NCBI GenBank assembly: GCA_947372575.1
Contig: CANBUF010000159.1
Location: 1 to 5,463, forward strand
Length of the DNA: 5,463 nt
From: Alcaligenaceae bacterium
Lineage (GTDB): Bacteria; Pseudomonadota; Gammaproteobacteria; Burkholderiales; Burkholderiaceae
Reading direction: 5' to 3'
Shown: piece after piece, positions 1 to 5,345 of the stretch
Numbering within the stretch: position 1 is the stretch's first letter
Layout of the letters: every line of letters begins with the position of its first letter
Translations under genes and position numbers: made by a program
The notes under the pieces: generated by a model
Databases searched by the model: none
What the model was told of the DNA's origin: nothing
What the model saw: the letters and a program-made list of their open reading frames with translations, nothing else

Positions 1-545
1 CGGATTTCATCAAGGCCGGTCAAGACAAAGACAAACCTTTGTTTTTCGGCTCCGCTGGAGTCGGAAGTGCCGGCCATCTGGCAGGAGAGTTGTTAAAAGG
101 TCAGACAGGCATGACGACTGAGCACATCAACTACAAAGGTGGTGGCCCAGTCATGACGGATTTGCTTGGTGGCAACATCACAGCAGACTTTGCCAGTTCG
201 CCCACTGCGGTACCTCTGGTCAACTCAGGCAAACTGCGTGCACTGGCCGTTACGGGTGCCAAGCGTGCACAGGCTTTGCCTGATGTGCCGACCATCGCCG
301 AGCAAGGCTTTCCTGGTTATCGTGCGACAAATTGGTATGGATTCATTGCGCCGCTCCATACACCTCAGGCAATTATTGATAAGTTGAACAATGCCATTGT
401 GACTGCGCTTAAAGACCCCGTCACGATCGAGCGCCTGCTCAATGCTGGCATGGAACCTGATCCTACGACTCCCAAAGAGATGCGTGATTTTGTGGCGCAG
501 GAATATGAAACCTGGGGCAAGGTCGTCAAGACCATTAAGTTTTAA
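1..545 (+). CDS. Bug/TctC-family tripartite tricarboxylate transporter substrate-binding protein (5' truncated)
   Basis: Partial gene: the reading frame is already open at the window edge (first full codon at 3) and ends at TAA 543-545, giving 180 visible residues. Family members are about 320 residues, so roughly the first 140, including the signal peptide, lie outside the window. Visible family signatures, in order: the ligand-loop motif GSAGVGSAGHLAGELL (about visible residues 17-31), YKGGGP followed by DLLGG (44-57), SGKLRALAVTGAKR (75-88), LPDVPTIAEQGFPGY (92-106), and a C-terminal helix region beginning TPQAIIDKLN. Family knowledge: these periplasmic proteins bind di- or tricarboxylates or similar acids and either feed a TctAB permease or act in sensing; Burkholderiales carry many orphan copies. 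No TctA/TctB gene is visible here. The next gene starts 35 bp downstream with no terminator between, so it is probably the capture protein for the substrate handled by the downstream hydratase and lyase. Family call is very safe; ligand unknown. Confidence 0.95.
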   Translation, partial: DFIKAGQDKDKPLFFGSAGVGSAGHLAGELLKGQTGMTTEHINYKGGGPVMTDLLGGNITADFASSPTAVPLVNSGKLRALAVTGAKRAQALPDVPTIAEQGFPGYRATNWYGFIAPLHTPQAIIDKLNNAIVTALKDPVTIERLLNAGMEPDPTTPKEMRDFVAQEYETWGKVVKTIKF

Positions 546-580
546 TCCACGATGCGTCAATTGAATTTAGCAAAGGCAGG

Positions 581-1867
581 ATGATGGGCTCAACGATTTC
601 AGAAAAAATACTTGCGCGGCATGCGGGCAAGTCGTCAGTCAAGGCCGGTGAGGTGGTGGTCGCAGAAATTGATTTTGCGATGGTCACGGATACGCGTGCA
701 GCCAATACGATCAAGATGATCGGTAAGCTGGGCGATACACAGTTGAAGTTCGCCAAAAATACGGCCTTGGTGCTGGATCATTATTCACCGCCCCCCACGC
801 TCGAGGCGGCAGAAATCCATACTGCGATGCGTAGCTTTGCTATCGAACGCGAAACAAAACTCTACGACATCGGTGATGGAATTTGTCATCAGGTACTCCC
901 CGAAGGCGGTCATCTGACCTGTGGCGATCTGGTCGTAGGAACGGATACACACTCTGTGACCTATGGCGCATTTAATGCACTGGGTACCGGTATCGAAGGG
1001 ACTGACGTATCGGCTGTGATGATGAGCAGCAAACTCTGGTTCCGCGTGCCCGAGACGGTGCGCATCGAGCTGCAGGGACAGTTGCAACCTGGTGTCTGGG
1101 CAAAGGACATTACGTTGTCGATGCTTGGACGATTTGGTGCCGAGGGTCTGAATTATCACGCGATTGAATATGTGGGTAGCGCAGTCTCGGCGATGGATAT
1201 TGATGATCGGATGACCTTGTGCAATCACGCTGCAGAGTTGGGTGCCAAAGCCGCGATCCTGGAGCCGGACGAAAAAACCTATGCCTGGCTGCGTGCACAT
1301 GGCGCGCGTGCGCCCTTGCCGACCTTTGCCGATGCGGATGCGTACTATGCGCAGCGTATTGTCATCGATGCATCCAGCCTTGCACCACAAGTCGCTCGTA
1401 AACATGAGGTCGACGATATCGTTTCGGTGACGGATATCGATCGTCAACGTATCCAGTTTGCGTTGATCGGAACATGCACGAATGGCCGCCTGGATGACAT
1501 CCGTCAGGCAGCCGAGGTGTTGAGAGGTCGCAAGCTCGCGCCTGGTGTGCGCATGATTGTGACCCCAGCATCGCGTCAGATCTATCTGGCTGCTCTGAGG
1601 GAGGGACTGATCGAAATCCTGACAACAGCAGGGGCGTCATTCGAGGCTGCTGGCTGTGGCACCTGCGTGGGCATTACGAATCATCTTGTTCCCGGAGATG
1701 GCGATACGGTGATTTCGACTGCTAACCGTAATTTCAAGGGACGTTTGAATAACAAGAACGCAGACATCTGGCTGGGCTCGGCGGCAACGGTTGCAGCTTC
1801 TGCGCTGACTGGATTCATTACTGATCCACGCACGGTTGATGGCGGTACATGGAGGTCCGCAGCATGA
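581..1867 (+). CDS. Aconitase-family hydratase, large subunit (LeuC/homoaconitase/dimethylmaleate hydratase-like)
   Basis: 428 residues, the usual length of the short (archaeal/LeuC2-type) large subunit. It carries the [4Fe-4S] dehydratase signatures: DHYSPP (66-71, equivalent to DHxxP), GTDTHS (120-125), GTCTNG with Cys299, GCGTC with Cys359 and Cys362, and STANRNFKGR (379-388). All three cluster-ligand cysteines are present, so it should be an active iron-sulfur enzyme that dehydrates and rehydrates a hydroxy-di- or tricarboxylate together with the small subunit, in the cytoplasm. Start: ATG 581 is used, but ATG 584 is equally possible and sits at better spacing (7 nt) from the AAAGG at 572-576. 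The stop TGA (1865-1867) overlaps the ATG of the small subunit. Annotation pipelines would probably call it 3-isopropylmalate dehydratase, but the absence of leuB and the presence of a lyase and a transporter protein argue for a catabolic role similar to dimethylmaleate hydratase DmdA. The family is certain, the substrate is not. Confidence 0.93.
   Translation: MMGSTISEKILARHAGKSSVKAGEVVVAEIDFAMVTDTRAANTIKMIGKLGDTQLKFAKNTALVLDHYSPPPTLEAAEIHTAMRSFAIERETKLYDIGDGICHQVLPEGGHLTCGDLVVGTDTHSVTYGAFNALGTGIEGTDVSAVMMSSKLWFRVPETVRIELQGQLQPGVWAKDITLSMLGRFGAEGLNYHAIEYVGSAVSAMDIDDRMTLCNHAAELGAKAAILEPDEKTYAWLRAHGARAPLPTFADADAYYAQRIVIDASSLAPQVARKHEVDDIVSVTDIDRQRIQFALIGTCTNGRLDDIRQAAEVLRGRKLAPGVRMIVTPASRQIYLAALREGLIEILTTAGASFEAAGCGTCVGITNHLVPGDGDTVISTANRNFKGRLNNKNADIWLGSAATVAASALTGFITDPRTVDGGTWRSAA
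1851..1855 (+). promoter_or_regulatory. Ribosome binding site of the small hydratase subunit
   Basis: GGAGG lies inside the last codons of the large-subunit gene, 8 nt before ATG 1864. It decides the start of the small subunit in favour of 1864 over the in-frame ATG at 1849, which overlaps it. Confidence 0.8.
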
Positions 1868-2379
1868 GCACATCAAGTTTGTTAATAACGGGCTCTGCCT
1901 TGCTGCTCGGCGATGATGTGAATACTGACATCAATTGCTCGAATAAGTATCTGCCTGGCAAAGACGTCGATTATGTGGCTGCGCACGCCTTTGAGCAGCT
2001 CAATCCTTCCATCGCCTCGGACTTTGCCAGCGCAGGTGGCGCGATCCTGGTGGCCGGTGCGCATTTTGGTATTAACTCCTCGCGCGAGCAAGCCGTGCAT
2101 GTCATGCGGGTGATGAATGTCCGTGCAATTGTGGCGAAGTCCTTTGGACGTCAATTCTTCCGTAATGCAATCAATAATGGCATGCCTGTTTTTGAGTGCG
2201 ATACGAGCCTTATTCAAAAAGGGCAATCGCTAGACATTGACTTCGCAGCTGGCACGCTCAATGTTGACGGAAAATTGTTGCAAACCTCTGAGCCACTGCC
2301 GCACGAAATCCTGGCGATCTTGTCTCTAGGTGGACTGATTCCCTTTTTACAAAAATATCCTGATTGGAATTTCGCATGA
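1864..2379 (+). CDS. Aconitase-family hydratase, small (swivel-domain) subunit (LeuD/DmdB-like)
   Basis: 171 residues, typical of the short LeuD-type swivel subunit. Motifs in order: GDDVNTD (16-22, the GDDxxTD signature), the substrate-specificity loop after the swivel strand YLPGKD (29-34), GAHFGINSSREQA (65-77, the glycine/serine-rich substrate-binding SSRE motif with Arg74), AKSFGRQFFRNAINNG (91-106), and a C-terminal LGGLIPFLQ. Start chosen at ATG 1864, because GGAGG at 1851-1855 lies 8 nt upstream and the ATGA overlap with the large-subunit stop implies translational coupling; an upstream in-frame ATG at 1849 overlaps that ribosome site and is unlikely. In this family the residues after YL help set substrate choice between isopropylmalate, homocitrate and others. 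The YLPGKD loop does not match the forms I associate with isopropylmalate or homoaconitate enzymes, so the substrate is left open. It assembles with the preceding gene product as the swivel half of the active site. Confidence 0.92.
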   Translation: MSTSSLLITGSALLLGDDVNTDINCSNKYLPGKDVDYVAAHAFEQLNPSIASDFASAGGAILVAGAHFGINSSREQAVHVMRVMNVRAIVAKSFGRQFFRNAINNGMPVFECDTSLIQKGQSLDIDFAAGTLNVDGKLLQTSEPLPHEILAILSLGGLIPFLQKYPDWNFA

Positions 2380-3281
2380 CTGTAAGCACGCCAAATCAAA
2401 AACGTCAGCAGCTCAGGCATCTGCTGAGCCTTCCTCAAGCTGTCTGTGCTCCAGGTATTTATGACGGCTATGGTGCGCGTCTGGTTGAAAATGCAGGCTT
2501 TCCTGCCTGCTACATGACAGGTAACGGCGTCTCCGCGACACTGCTGGGGCGCCCAGATGTGGGACTGGTTGATCTGACGATGATTGCAGATCATGCCCGG
2601 CGCGTAGCCTCTTGTATCAACATACCAATGGTCTGTGATGCAGATACCGGTTATGGCAATGTGGTCAATATTCGTCGTACCGTGGCGGAGTTTGAGGCGG
2701 CAGGAGTCGCTGCGATTCATATCGAGGACCAGATATCACCTAAGCGTTGTGCACAGATGGCAGGGGATCGAACCGTGCTCGACTTTAACCAGGCAGTCGG
2801 TAAGATTGCAGCGGCGGCTGAGGCGAGATCTGATACAGACTTCGTATTGATCGCACGAACCGATTGTGTCGGTGCTATGGGAATTGATGAGGCCGTGCGT
2901 CGCACGCGCGCGTTTGCGGCTGAGGGTGCAGACGTCGTATTTGTTGAACTCAAACCGAACCCAGAGATTTTGAATCAGATTCGCTATCTGAAGGATCACG
3001 TACAAGTGCCGATGGTGGTGAATATGGATGCGGGTGGTGCGGTGCGTGGTCTGCATGCCTCGGCACTGAAAGAGGCGGGGATTGATCTTGCGATCTATCC
3101 TGCGCTGGCGCGTGGCGTGTTTGGCCATGCCATGACGCAGGCACTGTCTTACCTCAGTGCAAACGGTAATGTTGCAGGTTTTGCAGATCAGAATATGTTT
3201 ACTTCTGCGCAATACAACGCCGCGCTGGGTCTGGACGAAATCGAGGCGTGGGAAAAGCGCTTTGATCAGCACTACGATTAA
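2376..3281 (+). CDS. Isocitrate lyase/PEP mutase superfamily lyase (methylisocitrate/2,3-dimethylmalate lyase-like)
   Basis: 301 residues, the length of PrpB-type methylisocitrate lyases (about 290-300). A (beta/alpha)8 enzyme with recognisable superfamily motifs: APGIYDGYGARLVENAGF (25-42), YMTGNGVSA (46-54), the Mg2+-binding DADTGYGN (Asp88, Asp90), AIHIEDQ (Glu117, Asp118), the flap motif KRC with the expected catalytic Cys125, and ARTD (Arg161). Family knowledge: such lyases split a 2-hydroxyacid between C2 and C3 into a 2-oxoacid (pyruvate or glyoxylate) and a carboxylate. The residues after the cysteine are AQ, where isocitrate and methylisocitrate lyases have GH, so substrate or chemistry may differ. 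KRC with Cys favours a lyase over a PEP mutase. Start: ATG 2376 overlaps the TGA of the preceding gene (ATGA); a weak GGA lies 8 nt upstream, so translation is probably coupled. An in-frame TTG at 2364 is less likely. Best guess is cleavage of the product of the adjacent hydratase; not prpB, since no prpC/prpD/acnD accompanies it. Confidence 0.9.
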   Translation: MTVSTPNQKRQQLRHLLSLPQAVCAPGIYDGYGARLVENAGFPACYMTGNGVSATLLGRPDVGLVDLTMIADHARRVASCINIPMVCDADTGYGNVVNIRRTVAEFEAAGVAAIHIEDQISPKRCAQMAGDRTVLDFNQAVGKIAAAAEARSDTDFVLIARTDCVGAMGIDEAVRRTRAFAAEGADVVFVELKPNPEILNQIRYLKDHVQVPMVVNMDAGGAVRGLHASALKEAGIDLAIYPALARGVFGHAMTQALSYLSANGNVAGFADQNMFTSAQYNAALGLDEIEAWEKRFDQHYD

Positions 3282-3309
3282 TCTAATCGTTTAGTTCAGG
3301 CTTTTTTGT

Positions 3310-3348
3310 GAAGGGAACTTCTGTTGATGCAGGGTTCCCTTTCTGTTT
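3310..3348 (+). terminator. Rho-independent terminator of the hydratase-lyase operon
   Basis: AAGGGAAC (3311-3318) is perfectly complementary to GTTCCCTT (3334-3341), with a small inner CTG/CAG pairing (3321-3323 with 3330-3332). A T-rich but interrupted tail follows (TCTGTTT). It starts 29 bp after the lyase stop codon, where an operon terminator is expected. Confidence 0.7.
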
Positions 3349-3464
3349 ATCCAGTATTCCCTCTTCACGCTAGTCCCAGGATTCGCTTATTTATTGCATA
3401 GAATGCATGATGGCTTTATTCCTTCTTGAATAGTAGGAATGATGGGTCGTTTAAGATAAAAAGA

Positions 3465-3493
3465 TTGACGATCTCAGATCCTTTCCCTAAAGT
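3465..3493 (+). promoter_or_regulatory. Sigma70-type promoter for the riboswitch-controlled TerC gene
   Basis: TTGACG (3465-3470, five of six consensus bases) and TAAAGT (3488-3493, four of six) are separated by exactly 17 bp. The predicted start of transcription near 3500 would place the aptamer about 40 nt into the leader and give a 5' UTR of about 260 nt. The spacer contains the inverted repeat GATCT-c-AGATC, a possible operator. Confidence 0.6.
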
Positions 3494-3507
3494 GTCTAGA
3501 CATACCT

Positions 3508-3521
3508 GAAATACGTATTTC
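3508..3521. repeat. Perfect 14-bp palindrome in the leader/promoter region
   Basis: GAAATACGTATTTC is its own reverse complement. It lies just downstream of the predicted transcription start and could be an operator (symmetry suits a dimeric regulator). Its right half ACGTATTT recurs at 3529-3536 immediately before the riboswitch. The function is unknown. Confidence 0.6.
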
Positions 3522-3537
3522 AAAAATGACGTATTTT

Positions 3538-3662
3538 TCAAGGGGAGTAGCTAACTGTCTGGGCAATCCAGATGGTGGTGTGTTCGTCAATACGAGGCGC
3601 GAGTCTCCGGGCACATCAGTACTCAAAGCGATCATTCGCTCTCAGTGCAAGCAAGACCTTGG
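3538..3662 (+). promoter_or_regulatory. yybP-ykoY (mntP-type) manganese riboswitch aptamer
   Basis: The class hallmark GGGGAGTAGC is at 3542-3551. The second conserved internal-loop segment, TCGTCAATACGA, is at 3584-3595. P1 closes the element: CAAGG (3539-3543) with CCTTG (3657-3661), the latter in the typical 3' context GCAAGACC. A hairpin TCTGG/CCAGA (3558-3562 with 3568-3572) follows the first motif. The distal arm pairs GCAC (3611-3614) with GTGC (3645-3648) and AGCGA (3627-3631) with TCGCT (3636-3640). Family knowledge: this RNA class binds Mn2+ and often controls TerC/YjbE-family and MntP proteins, usually raising expression when Mn2+ is high. The gene that follows is a TerC/YjbE-family protein, which independently supports the call. 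Confidence 0.92.
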
Positions 3663-3760
3663 CGGCTGATGACCGGCATAGGCTTTTGCGCTCGCATATG
3701 TCTGCAATCCGTCCGCAAGGTCTGTCCTGTTTCTATTGTTTGGGCGCGAAGGAGTATTGC
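3654..3760 (+). promoter_or_regulatory. Expression platform of the Mn riboswitch (alternative helices around the ribosome site)
   Basis: The 3' strand of P1 extended, AGACCTTG-g-CGG (3654-3665), can pair with CCGCAAGGTCT (3713-3723): 11 pairs with one bulge, incompatible with P1. CTTTTGCGCTC (3683-3693) can pair with GGGCGCGAAGG (3742-3752), covering most of the Shine-Dalgarno AAGGAG (3749-3754); this uses three G-U pairs. TTGCG (3686-3690) can instead pair with CGCAA (3714-3718). TGCAAT (3703-3708) also matches ATTGCA (3756-3761) at the start codon. These exclusive pairings point to control of translation initiation; there is no convincing terminator with a T-run here. Which state is ON cannot be decided by inspection. 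Confidence 0.6.
3749..3754 (+). promoter_or_regulatory. Ribosome binding site of the riboswitch-controlled TerC gene
   Basis: AAGGAG lies 6 nt before ATG 3761. It fixes the start at 3761 and is the probable target of sequestration by the riboswitch platform. Confidence 0.85.
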
Positions 3761-4471
3761 ATGGATATGTTTTCTATGGATTTTGTTTACGCATTGGGTG
3801 CGATTGTCTTGATTGATCTGGTGCTCGCGGGCGATAACGCACTAGTAATTGCCATGGCCGCCAGAAAACTGCCTCCCATTGATCAAAAAAAGGCCATCCT
3901 GTGGGGGACTGTCGGTGCCATTCTTGTGAGATCTGCGATGACGCTTGCTGTGGTTTGGCTGCTCAAAATACCTGGATTGTTGCTGATCGGTGGTGCTTTG
4001 CTTGTCTGGATTTCTATCAAGTTACTTGCTCCAGAAGACCACGCCACAGGCGATGATTCGGGTCATTCGGCGAGCAATTTCATAGGGGCGATGAAGACAA
4101 TTGTGATTGCCGATGCTGTGATGGGAATTGATAACGTTCTTGGCGTGGCAGGTGCTGCACAGGGTAATTTCTTGCTCGTCGTACTTGGCTTGCTGATTAG
4201 TATTCCGATTGTCGTCTGGTGCAGCGGACTCGTGCTCAAGCTCGTCGATCGGTTTCCTATTGTGATTTATCTCGGTTCTGCGGTGCTTGCCTGGACTGCT
4301 GCCCGGATGATGTTAGCTGAGCCCGTTGTTCAGCCTTATCTTGCCCCGGTACACGGATGGTTCTGGTTGCTTATAGCTGGTGTTGTATGTGGTGTGCTTC
4401 TGATTGGCTATTATCGGAATAGGCGCCATCAGGCTTCTATGCACGCGAGAAATTCCAAGTCGATTGCATGA
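3761..4471 (+). CDS. TerC/YjbE-family integral membrane protein, Mn-riboswitch controlled
   Basis: 236 residues, strongly hydrophobic with about seven membrane segments. It shows the TerC internal duplication with its acidic metal-site motifs in transmembrane segments: LAGDNALVIAMAAR (22-35, Asp25-Asn26) and AVMGIDNVLGVA (119-130, Asp124-Asn125), plus QKKAILWG (42-49), PED (91-93) at a loop, and ISIPI (147-151). A basic C-terminal tail (RNRRH) should be cytoplasmic. Start: ATG 3761 with AAGGAG at 3749-3754, 6 nt spacing. The frame is open upstream to 3572, but that stretch is riboswitch RNA, not protein. Family knowledge: TerC/Alx/YjbE proteins are linked to Mn2+ export or metal loading of exoenzymes, and to tellurite resistance; the Mn riboswitch upstream makes Mn2+ handling the likely role. 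It is convergent with a paralogue at 4564-5250, and the two share a bidirectional terminator. Family certain; transport direction inferred. Confidence 0.94.
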   Translation: MDMFSMDFVYALGAIVLIDLVLAGDNALVIAMAARKLPPIDQKKAILWGTVGAILVRSAMTLAVVWLLKIPGLLLIGGALLVWISIKLLAPEDHATGDDSGHSASNFIGAMKTIVIADAVMGIDNVLGVAGAAQGNFLLVVLGLLISIPIVVWCSGLVLKLVDRFPIVIYLGSAVLAWTAARMMLAEPVVQPYLAPVHGWFWLLIAGVVCGVLLIGYYRNRRHQASMHARNSKSIA

Positions 4472-4492
4472 TGCATTAAATTGTCATTCTCA

Positions 4493-4528
4493 AAAAAAAT
4501 GCCGCGTTGGTCTACGCGGCATTTTTTT
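4493..4528. terminator. Bidirectional Rho-independent terminator between convergent TerC genes
   Basis: ATGCCGCG (4499-4506) pairs perfectly with CGCGGCAT (4515-4522), and the flanking A7/T7 runs extend the helix to 14 bp (4493-4506 with 4515-4528) around an 8-nt loop. The GC-rich core has a T-run on either strand, so it can stop transcription of both the left (+) and right (-) genes, whose stop codons lie 21 and 35 bp away. Confidence 0.93.
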
Positions 4529-4563
4529 GATCTACAGCTTTGGCTGCAAAACTCTGTGCATGC

Positions 4564-5250
4564 TTAAGTTGCTGCGTGCTCGGACTTGTTGCCCATGATC
4601 TTGCCGACTATGAGCACAAAGGCCGTGCCGATGATGGGCCCAATGAACCACGTGTGAAGTTGCGGCACATTCGCATGAATCCATTCGACCACAGCGGGAT
4701 CACTGATTGCCATTTCTCCAGCAACCCAGCCGAGGAGTCCACCGCCGATCGTGATAATGATAGGAAAGCGTTCCATAATTTTGAGCAGCATCGTTGCACC
4801 AAAAATAACCAGTGGGATGCTGATGGCCAAGCCAATTACCAGCAAAGGCATACTGCCTTTGGCTGCAGCAGCGACACCAATCACATTGTCCAGACTCATG
4901 ACCAGATCAGCCAGCAAAATGGTTTTGATTGCCGTCATCAGATGACTACTGGAGGCAATGTTTTCTTCGCCATCTTCGGGCAGCAGCAATTGAATACCAA
5001 TCCAGAGCAAGAGTCCTGAGCCGACCAGTTTCAAGTAAGGGAATGCAAGGAGTTTGACTGCAAAGATCGTGAGAACAATACGCATCAGAATGGCGGCGCC
5101 AGAGCCCCAGAAAATTGCTTTTTTCTGTTGTGCGGGGGGCAGCGAGCGTGCGGCGAGGGCAATCACTACAGCGTTATCGCCAGATAAAACGATGTTCACG
5201 CCAATGATTTGCAGTAGCGGAATCCAGAAGGTATGTAGTGAGAGATCCAT
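4564..5250 (-). CDS. TerC/YjbE-family integral membrane protein, paralogue of the riboswitch-controlled gene
   Basis: 228 residues, about seven predicted membrane segments, no cleavable signal peptide. Duplicated TerC motifs: IVLSGDNAVVIALAAR (20-35, Asp25-Asn26) and LVMSLDNVIGVAAAA (116-130, Asp121-Asn122), with QQKKAIFWGS (41-50), LPED (90-93), ISIPL (144-148) and ERFPIII (160-166). It aligns almost without gaps with the protein at 3761-4471, sharing roughly half the residues by eye, so the two are paralogues. Start: ATG at 5250-5248 on the minus strand; the preceding sequence (AAAGACACC) has only a weak Shine-Dalgarno. Upstream on this strand I see none of the yybP-ykoY hallmarks, so its expression is probably not Mn-riboswitch controlled. 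Family knowledge suggests Mn2+ or other metal export, or metallation of exported enzymes; the substrate is not determined by sequence. Confidence 0.93.
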   Translation of the reverse strand: MDLSLHTFWIPLLQIIGVNIVLSGDNAVVIALAARSLPPAQQKKAIFWGSGAAILMRIVLTIFAVKLLAFPYLKLVGSGLLLWIGIQLLLPEDGEENIASSSHLMTAIKTILLADLVMSLDNVIGVAAAAKGSMPLLVIGLAISIPLVIFGATMLLKIMERFPIIITIGGGLLGWVAGEMAISDPAVVEWIHANVPQLHTWFIGPIIGTAFVLIVGKIMGNKSEHAAT

Positions 5251-5315
5251 GGTGTCTTTATAAGAAATTGTGAACGATAAATAGGCAACTCAAACGACTT
5301 GAAACAATCGCGGGT

Positions 5316-5345
5316 AGTTTACACGGTACTTACACTTAGAAACAA
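5316..5345 (-). promoter_or_regulatory. Candidate promoter of the minus-strand TerC gene
   Basis: On the minus strand TTGTTT (5345-5340) and TAAACT (5321-5316; four of six consensus bases) are 18 bp apart, giving a leader of about 60 nt. The -35 element is poor (three of six). It is the best spacing I can find upstream of this gene, but it is weak evidence. Confidence 0.3.

Larger units (their letters stand above)
3349..3537. other. Intergenic region with a cluster of short inverted repeats around a promoter
   Basis: No credible reading frame. It contains, in order, TGCAT-aga-ATGCA (3395-3407), ATTCCT/AGGAAT with an inner CT/AG pair (3418-3440), GATCT-c-AGATC (3470-3480, inside the promoter spacer), the perfect 10-bp palindrome TGTCTAGACA (3493-3502) and the perfect 14-bp palindrome GAAATACGTATTTC (3508-3521). 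AAAAAT/ATTTTT around GACGT (3522-3538) runs up to the riboswitch. Some may be operators or 5'-leader hairpins; no regulator is recognised. Confidence 0.6.

Noticed and set aside
785..1447. 220-codon open frame on the minus strand
   Set aside because: It is antisense to the hydratase large subunit, which has full family motifs. The translation is rich in Arg, His and Cys, with no recognisable domain.
1849..1863. Earlier ATG for the small hydratase subunit
   Set aside because: It would overlap the GGAGG ribosome site serving ATG 1864 and adds five residues with no family counterpart.
581..2379. Calling the two hydratase subunits leuC and leuD for leucine biosynthesis
   Set aside because: The aconitase family is clear, but there is no leuB or other leucine gene, and the operon partners are a carboxylate-binding protein and a C-C lyase. 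Neutral family names are safer.
2376..3281. Calling the lyase prpB (methylisocitrate lyase)
   Set aside because: There is no prpC, prpD or acnD beside it, and the flap reads K-R-C-A-Q rather than K-R-C-G-H. Only the superfamily is supported.
3572..3760. N-terminal extension of the first TerC protein
   Set aside because: The frame is open, but this stretch is riboswitch RNA. The encoded residues have no TerC similarity, and a good AAGGAG site directs initiation at 3761.
4466..4476. TGCAT-g-ATGCA inverted repeat over the stop codon of the first TerC gene
   Set aside because: It is short, AT-rich and partly coding. The strong hairpin just downstream explains termination.
4540..5019. 159-codon open frame on the plus strand
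   Set aside because: It lies antisense to the second TerC gene. Its product is hydrophilic, of skewed composition and without a recognisable motif, so it is a shadow frame.
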